In this document: positions 1 through 5,705 of the stretch, one piece after another
Layout of the letters: the number at the start of each line of letters is the position of its first letter
Position numbering within the stretch: position 1 is the stretch's first letter
Source of the DNA: Clostridiales bacterium
GTDB lineage: Bacteria; Bacillota; Clostridia; Lachnospirales; Lachnospiraceae
Length of the DNA: 11,454 bases
Assembly: GCA_019420425.1 (NCBI GenBank)
Contig: JAHZHG010000049.1
Span: 1 to 11,454, forward strand
Direction of reading: 5' to 3'
Notes under the pieces: model-generated
The model's database searches: none
What the model saw: the letters and a program-made list of their open reading frames with translations, nothing else
Told to the model about the DNA's origin: nothing
Translations under genes and position numbers: made by a program

Positions 1-1
1 C

Positions 2-412
2 CCCGGAATTGCGCTGATGTGTATCTGGAGAGACACCGGTTTGGCTATGGTGATCTACAATGCGGGTATCCAGTCCGTTCCTGAGGAGCTTAAGGAGGCG
101 GCCAGAATCGACGGCGCTAATGCCCATCAGACCTTCTGGCACGTGACCTTCCCCATGCTGGCGCCGGCATTCACCACCTGCGTTACGCTGTGGCTGGGCT
201 ATGGCCTGAAGATTTTCGACTATCCCCGCGTGGCGACAAACGGAGGCCCCGGAAAATCCAGCGAAACCGTGGCGATTTTTGTATATAATCATTTCTTTAC
301 GAATAACCGGGCAGGTTACGGCCAGATGGCAGCCATTGTTATGCTGATCCTTGTGGTAATCATCACCAGCGTGACAACAAGGCTGCTGCGCAGAAGGGAG
401 GTACAGCTATGA
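2..412 (+). CDS. CUT1 sugar ABC transporter permease (MalF/UgpA type), 5' end cut by window
   Basis: Inner-membrane subunit of a carbohydrate ABC importer; it pairs with the next permease to form the channel. The frame is open from position 2, before the first in-window ATG at 17, so the N-terminal half lies outside. The visible part carries the EAA loop that docks on the ATPase (EELKEAARIDGANA, then TFWHVTFPML), the family's NGGPGKSSETVAIFVY stretch after a membrane segment, and a final hydrophobic helix (about AAIVMLILVVIITSV) ending in a basic tail. The stop overlaps the next gene's start (ATGA at 409-412), so the two permeases are translationally coupled. The adjacent GH105 gene suggests pectin-derived oligosaccharides, as in Bacillus yesOPQ-yesR; this substrate is inferred from context only. 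Confidence 0.93.
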   Translation, partial: PGIALMCIWRDTGLAMVIYNAGIQSVPEELKEAARIDGANAHQTFWHVTFPMLAPAFTTCVTLWLGYGLKIFDYPRVATNGGPGKSSETVAIFVYNHFFTNNRAGYGQMAAIVMLILVVIITSVTTRLLRRREVQL

Positions 413-1245
413 GCAGACGGCATAAAATTCAGCAGCGCGTGCTGACTATGGTCATGTGGGCCGTTACACTTTTATTCGCCGCGCCCTTTTATATCCTGCT
501 TGTCTATGCGTTCAAGCCCAGAGAGGCGACAATGCTGAAATCCCCGCTGTCCCTTCCGGACAGTCTGTATCTGGACAATTTTGCAGAGGCCATCGAAAAA
601 TCCGACTTTTTTACGGCATTTAAAAACTCCCTGATCAGTACAACGGCGGGCGTGCTGATTCTGGTACTGATCTGCAGCATGGCGGCCTACGTGATTATCC
701 GGAAAAGCAGCCACTGGTTTTATGCGGCATGGCAGTACATATTTCTGGCAGCGATCATGCTTCCCTTTCAGACGGTCATGTTTCCGCTGTATAAAAACCT
801 GGTAAAGCTGGGAATGCTCAACACCCTGGCAGCATACGTCCTCGTATCCGTGGGCTTTCAGATGGGCTTTTCGATTTTCCTGTACTGCGGCTTTATCAAA
901 ACCGTGCCTGTGGAGCTGGAAGAAGCGGCAAAAATTGACGGCTGCGGTGTATTTGCCACGTTCTGGAGAATTGTATTTCCCCTGCTGAAGCCGGTAACCA
1001 TGACGGTAATCGTGCTTTCCGCCCTGGGTATCTGGAACGATTATCAGATTGCGCTGGTGGTGGTGATGAAGGATGCGGTGCGCACTCTGCCCGTGGCCCA
1101 GCAGTCCTTTATCGGACAGCAGATTTCTTATTTGAACCTGGCCTCGGCGGCCTGCCTTTTGTCAATCATCCCGATGTTTATTCTCTTTCTGTTCCTGCAG
1201 AAATTCATCGTCAAGGGCGTTGTGGCAGGAGCAGTAAAAGGCTGA
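409..1245 (+). CDS. CUT1 sugar ABC transporter permease (MalG/YesQ type)
   Basis: Second membrane subunit of the same carbohydrate importer, 278 residues, a normal length for MalG-type permeases. About six hydrophobic segments are visible, near residues 11-34, 74-97, 108-128, 139-162, 196-216 and 245-265. The EAA loop sits at about 170-191 (ELEEAAKIDGCG, then TFWRIVFPLLKP) with the conserved A and G positions intact. The start is fixed by AAGGGAGGT at 394-402 and the four-base ATGA overlap with the upstream permease. No ATPase is encoded nearby; CUT1 importers of this kind often share one MsmX-type ATPase encoded elsewhere. The GH105 hydrolase follows closely, so uptake of unsaturated rhamnogalacturonan oligosaccharides is the likely job, but this is inferred from neighbours and not readable from the permease itself. 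Confidence 0.94.
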   Translation: MSRRHKIQQRVLTMVMWAVTLLFAAPFYILLVYAFKPREATMLKSPLSLPDSLYLDNFAEAIEKSDFFTAFKNSLISTTAGVLILVLICSMAAYVIIRKSSHWFYAAWQYIFLAAIMLPFQTVMFPLYKNLVKLGMLNTLAAYVLVSVGFQMGFSIFLYCGFIKTVPVELEEAAKIDGCGVFATFWRIVFPLLKPVTMTVIVLSALGIWNDYQIALVVVMKDAVRTLPVAQQSFIGQQISYLNLASAACLLSIIPMFILFLFLQKFIVKGVVAGAVKG

Positions 1246-1263
1246 AAGAAGCATGAGTCGAGC

Positions 1264-1279
1264 TGCAGCAAATGCTGCA
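1264..1279 (+). promoter_or_regulatory. Small hairpin just before the GH105 ribosome site
   Basis: TGCAGCA and TGCTGCA flank an AA centre, forming a perfect short inverted repeat (six-base stem, four-base AAAT loop). It ends two bases before the GGGAGG ribosome site at 1281-1286 and lies between the permease stop and the probable GH105 start at 1292. It may tune translation or mark an RNA-processing point; no T-run follows, so it is not a terminator. Confidence 0.35.
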
Positions 1280-1291
1280 TGGGAGGAGAAA

Positions 1292-2383
1292 ATGAACGAT
1301 TGTAAGCAAGAATTATGGAGCGTCTGCCTGGCAGAGGATCTGATGAAAAAGTTTCCCAGCGCGGAGCAGTATCCCTATAAATCCTGGAGCTATCCCCAGG
1401 GCTACCTGCTGATGGGAATGTCTCATGTTTATGAAAAAACCGGAGAAAAGAAATATTTTGATTATATCTATGAATATGGAGACCGCCATGTGACGAAAGA
1501 GGGCAGGGTGGAAGGCTTTACCGGCTGCAGCATGGATGATATGATGGCAGGCGCGGTGCTGGTCTGGCTCTACGAGCAGACAAAGGAGGAGCGGTTTGCC
1601 AGGGGCTGTCACCGGATATATGCGTCCTTTGCCGACTATCCCCGGACGAGGGAAGGCGGATTTCTGCATGACCGGTTCCGGTATCCCGGAGAAATGTGGG
1701 TGGACGGTGTATTCATGGGACAGATGTTTTACTGCCGCTATGGCCGGGCCTTTGACCGGCCGGAATGCTTTGACGAAGCAGTCCGCCAGCTGGAGCTGAT
1801 CTACGGATACTGCCATGCCCACGACGGCCTGCTCCTCCACGGTTACAGCCAGGACAATCTGGCCTCGTGGGCCGGAGAAAAGGGGAGATCCGGCAGCATA
1901 TGGAGCGAGGGACTGGGCTGGTATGCCCTGATCCTGACCGAAATCCTGAAGCTCCTGCCCGGAGATTTCCCGGGTCGGGAAATCCCTGCCCGCTATCTGC
2001 GCGAGCTGATGGGCGGCCTGAAAAAATACCAGGATGAAAAGACCGGGCTCTGGTTTCAGGTGGTGGATAAACCGGAGGATCCCCGCAACTGGTGCGACAC
2101 CTCCGGCAGCGGTATGTTTTTGTATACCCTTGTCCAGGGCATAGAGCTGGGAATCGCAGACCCAAAAGACTTCGCGCCGGTCATTGCCCGTGCCTACGGC
2201 GGCTTGAAAACGCGCATCGTGCCCAACCCGGAGAACGGACATTTCGATATCATCACCTGCTGCAACGGGCTATGCGTCCAGAAGACAGAAGAGGACTACT
2301 ATTTTTATCCCCAGACCGTAAATGCGCAGGAGGCCGTGTGCAGCGTGCTGTGGGGGATGGAGGCAGCAGAGGCTAATTGCTGA
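1292..2383 (+). CDS. GH105 unsaturated rhamnogalacturonyl hydrolase (YteR/YesR type)
   Basis: Cytoplasmic glycoside hydrolase that removes the 4,5-unsaturated uronic acid left at the non-reducing end of pectin fragments by lyases. The GH88/105 alpha/alpha-barrel pattern is clear: a GCSMDDMM segment, then MWVDGVFMGQ holding the likely catalytic Asp (residue 138 from this start, matching Asp143 of YteR by family knowledge), SEGLGWYALIL, and CDTSGSGMF near the C-terminus. There is no signal peptide, as expected for an enzyme acting on imported oligosaccharides. An in-frame ATG at 1253 would add 13 residues but has only a weak AAAGAAG site; the ATG at 1292 has GGAGG five bases upstream and gives 363 residues, the usual family size. 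The gene belongs with the upstream permeases. Its 3' end overlaps a convergent gene by 11 bases. The exact oligosaccharide is not determined by the sequence. Confidence 0.9.
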   Translation: MNDCKQELWSVCLAEDLMKKFPSAEQYPYKSWSYPQGYLLMGMSHVYEKTGEKKYFDYIYEYGDRHVTKEGRVEGFTGCSMDDMMAGAVLVWLYEQTKEERFARGCHRIYASFADYPRTREGGFLHDRFRYPGEMWVDGVFMGQMFYCRYGRAFDRPECFDEAVRQLELIYGYCHAHDGLLLHGYSQDNLASWAGEKGRSGSIWSEGLGWYALILTEILKLLPGDFPGREIPARYLRELMGGLKKYQDEKTGLWFQVVDKPEDPRNWCDTSGSGMFLYTLVQGIELGIADPKDFAPVIARAYGGLKTRIVPNPENGHFDIITCCNGLCVQKTEEDYYFYPQTVNAQEAVCSVLWGMEAAEANC

Positions 2384-2609
2384 TCATATCGTAAATTTTG
2401 TCATAGTCATACTCAGGAGCACATTTTTTCGCCGCATTTACAATTTTTTCGATTGCCGAGGAATCCTCTTCCAGCTCCTCGGCGATCGTTTCCAGTAATT
2501 TGTTCTTCTGAAGCTTTTTGCAGATTTGCCGAATTAATTTTTCAACAGAACCCTTTTCAAACCCATTTCCAAATCCGTCTTCATAGATCATCCGTTCAAT
2601 TTGCAGCAT
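2373..2609 (-). CDS. Small protein resembling the C-terminal tail of Rpn/PD-(D/E)XK transposase proteins
   Basis: A 78-residue acidic/basic, probably helical protein. It contains YEDGFGNGFEKG followed by LIRQICKKLQKNKLLETIAEEL and ends APEYDYDKIYDMISN. I recognise this style of tail from Rpn-type proteins of Lachnospiraceae, where it follows an N-terminal PD-(D/E)XK nuclease; no nuclease domain is present here. The ATG at 2609 has AGGAGG nine bases upstream; a TTG at 2615 is an alternative that sits too close. Upstream the same frame stays open to about 2750 and reads NKIADRSILTEIRREL just before the start, which also looks Rpn-like, so the locus may be the 3' remnant of a longer gene. Against simple decay, it has a good promoter and ribosome site. 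It overlaps the GH105 gene tail-to-tail. Its function is not known; the family link is a moderate-confidence judgement by eye. Confidence 0.55.
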   Translation of the reverse strand: MLQIERMIYEDGFGNGFEKGSVEKLIRQICKKLQKNKLLETIAEELEEDSSAIEKIVNAAKKCAPEYDYDKIYDMISN

Positions 2610-2657
2610 ACGCAATTCCCTCCTGATTTCGGTTAAAATGCTCCGGTCAGCTATCTT

Positions 2658-2686
2658 ATTATAAACAAAATAGATGTAGTATACAA
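2658..2686 (-). promoter_or_regulatory. Sigma-A-like promoter for the small Rpn-like gene
   Basis: Read on the minus strand: TTGTAT (2681-2686), 17-base spacer, TATAAT (2658-2663). Transcription would begin near 2651, about 40 bases before the ATG at 2609, with AGGAGG in between. The -10 is perfect and the spacing ideal. It lies in an AT-rich gap, so a chance match is possible, but its position fits the gene. Confidence 0.55.
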
Positions 2687-2804
2687 CCTTTTGTGATGGA
2701 AATATAATGGAAAATGAGCTTAGTGAAATGAAATAGATAAAACGAACTATTTATAGAATATCATATGTGTGGTTGAAAAGCAATATAAATATAGAGAAAT
2801 ATAC
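2687..2804. other. AT-rich spacer without recognised gene
   Basis: This AT-rich stretch lies between the small Rpn-like gene's promoter and the glutamate dehydrogenase terminator. I see no convincing coding frame; one minus-strand frame, continuous with the Rpn-like gene, runs to a stop near 2750 but its upstream part does not look like protein. The base composition is visibly lower in GC than either flanking operon. Confidence 0.4.
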
Positions 2805-2839
2805 AAAAACAGGCGCCCATATTTAGGGAAGGGCGCCTG
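2805..2839 (-). terminator. Intrinsic terminator of glutamate dehydrogenase
   Basis: On the minus strand CAGGCGCCC pairs perfectly with GGGCGCCTG (2831-2839 with 2810-2818) around a 12-base loop, followed by TTTTT (2805-2809) and more T-rich sequence. It begins 12 bases past the glutamate dehydrogenase stop, a textbook Rho-independent terminator. The stem is symmetric, but a plus-strand T-run is absent, so it works in one direction. It also insulates the small Rpn-like gene from read-through. Confidence 0.9.
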
Positions 2840-2851
2840 CGCTTAGGAGGA

Positions 2852-4111
2852 TCAGGGGAAGGTTCCCCGGATTTTCCTTGCGGTGACGATGCGCCGCAGC
2901 GCCAGTATGTTGGCAGCCATCCGCAAGGTAGTATGATATTCTTCCGATACGGCCCATACTTCCGTAAAGGCCCTGGTCATAATGTCGTAGAGCTTTTGAT
3001 TGATTTCCTTTAGGCCCCAGGTGAGGGACTGGATGTTCTGCGCCCACTCAAAATAGCTGACAATAACGCCGCCGGAGTTGGCCAGGATGTCGGGGACAAG
3101 AAAAATGCCGCGCCGGTTTAATACGTCATCGGCATCCTTTGCCGTCGGCCCGTTGGCAGCCTCAACGACATAGGAAGCCTGCAGCTTTTCCGCCACTTCT
3201 TTCGTAATCTGATTTTCCATTGCGGCAGGGATCAGTACATCACAGGAGCAGGTCAGCAGATCTTCATTGGAAATACGGCGGCAGCCTTCAGCCGGATAGC
3301 CGCTCAGCAGATTGCCCTTTTTTTCCCGGAGATAGCGTACGATATCCGGAATATCCAGCCCATCCGGGCAATAGAGTCCGCCGGATACGTCGCTGACGCC
3401 CACCACGGTGCAGCCCTGAGCGGCAATCAGAGAAGCGGCCATGCTTCCCACATTTCCCATTCCCTGTACGGCCACCCGAACGTTTTCCGGAGCCAGGCCC
3501 TGCTTTTCCAGCAGCTTCATCAGGCAGATCATCACCCCGCGGCCAGTAGCCTCCGGGCGGCCCAGAGAACCGCCGATATCGATTGGCTTTCCGGTGACCA
3601 CGCCGGGAACGGTATAGCCGTGGAACATGCTGTAGGTATCCATAATCCAGCCCATGATTTCCGGATTGGTATTCACGTCCGGCGCAGGAATATCCTGATC
3701 CGGCCCGATCAGCGGCAGGATAGCCGCAGTATACCGTCTGGTCAGACGGCGCAGTTCACCCTCGGAAAGGGCGCGGGGATCTACCTTAACCGCACCCTTG
3801 GCTCCGCCATAGGGCAGGTTGGCCAGGGCACATTTCAGCGTCATCCATGCGGACAGCGCCTTTACCTCATCCAGATTTACATCCGGATGGTAGCGGATGC
3901 CGCCCTTGTACGGGCCGCGGGTGCTGTTATGCTGCACGCGGTAGCCCTCAAACATCTGGATATGCCCGTCGTCCATCTCCACGGGGAAGGAAACCTTCAG
4001 TTCCCGTTCGGGATAGCGGAACATGGTATACTGATCCTCGGAATATCCGGCGATCTGTGCTGCTTCTTCTAAAACGCGCAGCATGTTTTCATAGGGATTG
4101 TATGCGGACAT
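2852..4111 (-). CDS. gdhA: Glutamate dehydrogenase, probably NAD-dependent (RocG/GudB type)
   Basis: Hexameric-type cytoplasmic enzyme interconverting glutamate with 2-oxoglutarate plus ammonia. It is 419 residues, the size of RocG/GudB. Visible motifs are GPYKGGIR (65-73), MTLKCALANLPYGGAKG (90-106) with the catalytic Lys at 105, PAPDVNT with the catalytic Asp at 145, the dinucleotide loop GMGNVGS (217-223), an Asp at 241 after the second Rossmann strand (consistent with NAD rather than NADP), and ANSGGVIVSYFEWAQN. The start is set by GGAGGA eight bases before the ATG at 4111; a GTG 25 codons upstream lies inside an operator-like repeat and has no ribosome site. It is transcribed away from the aminotransferase operon, from a promoter carrying the same 20-bp motif, so it probably recycles glutamate made by that aminotransferase. 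The family call is very secure; the catabolic direction is inferred. Confidence 0.96.
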   Translation of the reverse strand: MSAYNPYENMLRVLEEAAQIAGYSEDQYTMFRYPERELKVSFPVEMDDGHIQMFEGYRVQHNSTRGPYKGGIRYHPDVNLDEVKALSAWMTLKCALANLPYGGAKGAVKVDPRALSEGELRRLTRRYTAAILPLIGPDQDIPAPDVNTNPEIMGWIMDTYSMFHGYTVPGVVTGKPIDIGGSLGRPEATGRGVMICLMKLLEKQGLAPENVRVAVQGMGNVGSMAASLIAAQGCTVVGVSDVSGGLYCPDGLDIPDIVRYLREKKGNLLSGYPAEGCRRISNEDLLTCSCDVLIPAAMENQITKEVAEKLQASYVVEAANGPTAKDADDVLNRRGIFLVPDILANSGGVIVSYFEWAQNIQSLTWGLKEINQKLYDIMTRAFTEVWAVSEEYHTTLRMAANILALRRIVTARKIRGTFP

Positions 4112-4184
4112 TTTCTGTATCCTCCATTTCTTCTTCGAAAATCGTTTTGTTTGTCGATCGGTTATGGAGAAGGGGTGATCTATC

Positions 4185-4204
4185 ACTCATCATTAGTGAG
4201 CAGT
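4185..4204. promoter_or_regulatory. Operator-like dyad, copy 1 (glutamate dehydrogenase side)
   Basis: ACTCATCATTAGTGAGCAGT fits the dyad ACTnnTCAnTAnTGAnnAGT at every specified position. It lies at about +6 to +25 of the predicted minus-strand transcript, a typical repressor or roadblock position. Two related copies occur at 4351 and 4442. No candidate regulator gene is in the window. Confidence 0.6.
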
Positions 4205-4216
4205 AAAGACATATTT

Positions 4217-4245
4217 ACTATACAAGAGATTGAGAGGAAAGTCAA
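4217..4245 (-). promoter_or_regulatory. Sigma-A promoter of glutamate dehydrogenase
   Basis: On the minus strand: TTGACT (4240-4245), 17-base spacer, TATAGT (4217-4222). This puts the start near 4210 and gives a leader of about 100 bases before the ATG at 4111. Five of six consensus bases are present in each hexamer, with ideal spacing. The dyad motif at 4185-4204 lies just downstream of the start. Confidence 0.75.
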
Positions 4246-4319
4246 TCAGAAGAAATTAACAAATAATCTAGGGAAAAATTGTTGAAAATAGGAAAAAAAT
4301 GAAATCAGGAAATCAAAGG

Positions 4320-4348
4320 TTGACAATATTCAGGAAGAATGTTATGAT
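4320..4348 (+). promoter_or_regulatory. Sigma-A promoter of the aminotransferase/hydantoinase operon
   Basis: A perfect TTGACA (4320-4325), a 17-base spacer and TATGAT (4343-4348), preceded by A-rich tracts that could act as an UP element. Transcription should start near 4355, giving a leader of about 175 bases before the aminotransferase start. The second copy of the dyad motif overlaps the start site, so repression by a bound regulator is expected. Confidence 0.8.
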
Positions 4349-4350
4349 CA

Positions 4351-4370
4351 ACTCATCAATAATGAACAGT
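4351..4370. promoter_or_regulatory. Operator-like dyad, copy 2 (operon promoter)
   Basis: ACTCATCAATAATGAACAGT matches every specified position of ACTnnTCAnTAnTGAnnAGT and 16 of 20 bases of copy 1. It begins two bases after the -10 box and covers the predicted transcription start, where a bound protein would block RNA polymerase. The identity of the binding protein is unknown. Confidence 0.6.
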
Positions 4371-4406
4371 GAAAAGAGAAGAAAAAGACGAAGGCGTATA
4401 TTTTGA
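4362..4406 (+). CDS. Possible Arg/Lys-rich leader peptide overlapping the leader terminator
   Basis: A 14-codon frame, MNSEKRRKRRRRIF then TGA, starts only a few bases after the predicted transcription start. Six of its 14 residues are Arg and two are Lys. The Arg-rich codons form much of the left arm of the terminator-like hairpin, and the stop falls in its loop: the geometry of a ribosome-dependent attenuator. Against this, no ribosome site precedes the ATG, so it would be almost leaderless. A purine-rich arm that must pair with a U-run also automatically encodes Arg and Lys. I regard it as a possibility worth recording, not an established gene. Confidence 0.25.
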   Translation: MNSEKRRKRRRRIF

Positions 4407-4433
4407 GAGTAACCGAATCGCCTTTTTCTTTTT
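4382..4433 (+). terminator. Terminator-like hairpin (attenuator) in the operon leader
   Basis: Left arm AAAAAGACGAAGGCG (4382-4396) pairs with CGCCTTTTTCTTTTT (4419-4433) across a 22-base loop, with one mismatch and one G-U pair; the core is AAGGCG/CGCCTT followed by a long T-rich run. It lies about 30-80 bases after the predicted start of the operon transcript and about 100 bases before the first gene. Transcripts from the promoter at 4320-4348 should therefore partly or conditionally stop here, giving either attenuation control or a short stand-alone RNA of about 80 bases. No known riboswitch or T-box motif was recognised. Confidence 0.6.
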
Positions 4434-4441
4434 AACTATAC

Positions 4442-4461
4442 ACTGCTTATAAATGATGAGT
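4442..4461. promoter_or_regulatory. Operator-like dyad, copy 3 (inverted), with possible extended -10
   Basis: On the minus strand this reads ACTCATCATTTATAAGCAGT, identical to copy 1 at 17 of 20 positions; two positions of the dyad consensus are lost. The plus strand contains TGCTTATAA (4444-4452), an extended -10 pattern (TGn then TTATAA), but no good -35 box is present. If active, this second promoter would start after the leader terminator and so bypass it. The operator call is moderate; the promoter call is weak. Confidence 0.45.
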
Positions 4462-4531
4462 AGAGAAGGGCTGATCGGGCAGGGCGGCAGTGAGGACAAA
4501 ATAAATAGAAAAGATAAGGAGTGCAGTGAAG

Positions 4532-5701
4532 ATGAAGATATCGACTTGCGCACAGGAAATAAAGCCATCCTCTATTCGAAAAATGTTTAATAAGGCACTT
4601 CAGTATGATCATGTGATCAGCTTTACCCTGGGAGAACCGGACTTTACCGCATCAGAAAATGTAGCTGAGGCAGGCTGCCGGGCGATCCGTGAGGGAAAGT
4701 CCAAATACTCAGCTAATGCGGGCATTCTTCCATTACGAGAAGCGATCCGTGACCGCCTGCGAGGGGAACTGGGCGTGGAGTATGATCCGGATACGGAAAT
4801 TACCGTAACCGTCGGCGCCATGGGGGCGCTGTACCTGACGCTGAAAACGCTGCTGGATCCGGGAGATGAGGTAATCATCTGCGAACCGTTTTGGACGAAC
4901 TATCTCCAGCAGGTAAAGATGAGCGGCGGTGTGCCGGTGCTGGTTGCCTGCAGAGAAGAAAATGACTTTATAGTAGATCTGAATGAACTGAGGCAGGCGG
5001 TGACGCCAAAGACCAGGGCTATTTTGCTAAATTCACCCGCCAACCCGACAGGAGGCATTCTGGATCGCCGGACGCTGGAGGAGATTGCGGCTTTGGCACA
5101 GGAAAAGGATCTGATTGTTCTCTCTGATGAGGTATACAAAACCATTGTATTTGACGGGGCAAAGGCAGAGTCCATCGCTTCCCTTTCGGGGATGAAGGAG
5201 CGCACCGTGGTCATCAATAGCTTTTCCAAGGGCTATGCCATGACTGGCTGGCGGGTAGGCTATGCGGCAGGCCCGAGGGAGATTATCGGCAATGTGACCA
5301 AATTTCAGGAGAACGTGGTGGCGTGTGCGGCGATGCCCGCCCAGTACGCAGCCCTGGAGGCGCTGAACGGGCCGCAGGATTACAACGCCTATATGGTTGA
5401 GCAGTACAAAGCCCGCCGGGATCTTCTGATGGAGCGGATCGCCGGGATTCCCGGGATGAGCTGCCGGACACCGAAGGGAACCTTCTATGCGTTTGTCAAT
5501 ATCCGCGGGCTTGGGATGACCTCAGAGGAATTTGCCAACCGACTGCTGGAGAGCAAACAGGTAGTGGTTGTGCCGGGGACGGCCTTTGGGGAGAAGGGAG
5601 AGGGCTATATTCGGATTTCCTACGCCGCCTCCCGGGAAGAGATAACCGAGGGAATGGACAGAATAGAAGCGTTTGTAAAGGAATTAGGACAAGGATGCTG
5701 A
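4532..5701 (+). CDS. PLP-dependent class I/II aminotransferase (AspB/PatA family)
   Basis: Cytoplasmic enzyme moving an amino group from an amino acid, usually to 2-oxoglutarate. It is 389 residues, the normal length for fold-type I aminotransferases. Motifs: FTLGEPDF at the N-terminus, NSPANPTGG with the cofactor-binding Asn at 171, SDEVY with Asp199 and Tyr202, the Schiff-base lysine in SFSKGYAMTGWRVGY (Lys233), and YIRIS with the substrate-carboxylate Arg at 361. AAGGAG (4516-4521) serves either the ATG at 4532 or a GTG at 4526; the ATG is preferred for spacing, and the difference is two residues. First gene of the operon, four bases before the hydrolase gene. The substrate cannot be read from sequence. 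The context suggests the amino acid released from an N-carbamoyl compound, with glutamate dehydrogenase opposite to drain glutamate. Confidence 0.93.
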   Translation: MKISTCAQEIKPSSIRKMFNKALQYDHVISFTLGEPDFTASENVAEAGCRAIREGKSKYSANAGILPLREAIRDRLRGELGVEYDPDTEITVTVGAMGALYLTLKTLLDPGDEVIICEPFWTNYLQQVKMSGGVPVLVACREENDFIVDLNELRQAVTPKTRAILLNSPANPTGGILDRRTLEEIAALAQEKDLIVLSDEVYKTIVFDGAKAESIASLSGMKERTVVINSFSKGYAMTGWRVGYAAGPREIIGNVTKFQENVVACAAMPAQYAALEALNGPQDYNAYMVEQYKARRDLLMERIAGIPGMSCRTPKGTFYAFVNIRGLGMTSEEFANRLLESKQVVVVPGTAFGEKGEGYIRISYAASREEITEGMDRIEAFVKELGQGC

Positions 5702-5705
5702 GCTT

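Noticed and set aside
1313..2242. Long minus-strand open frame (309 codons) opposite the GH105 gene
   Set aside because: It lies wholly inside a clear GH105 gene in the opposite direction, has no ribosome site and no recognisable motif; codon bias of the real gene explains the open frame.
2455..2483. Inverted repeat GCCGAGGA / TCCTCGGC that might terminate the pectin operon
   Set aside because: It has no T-run on either strand and falls within the Rpn-like coding frame, where repeated Glu/Leu codons explain it.
4112..4186. N-terminal extension of glutamate dehydrogenase starting at GTG 4186
   Set aside because: The 25 extra residues are not family-like, the GTG lies inside dyad copy 1 and has no ribosome site, whereas GGAGGA is ideally placed for the ATG at 4111.
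4356..4568. Minus-strand open frame of 70 codons across the divergent control region
   Set aside because: It is low-complexity Ser/Leu-rich, runs through the promoter-proximal leader and terminator, and lacks a ribosome site.
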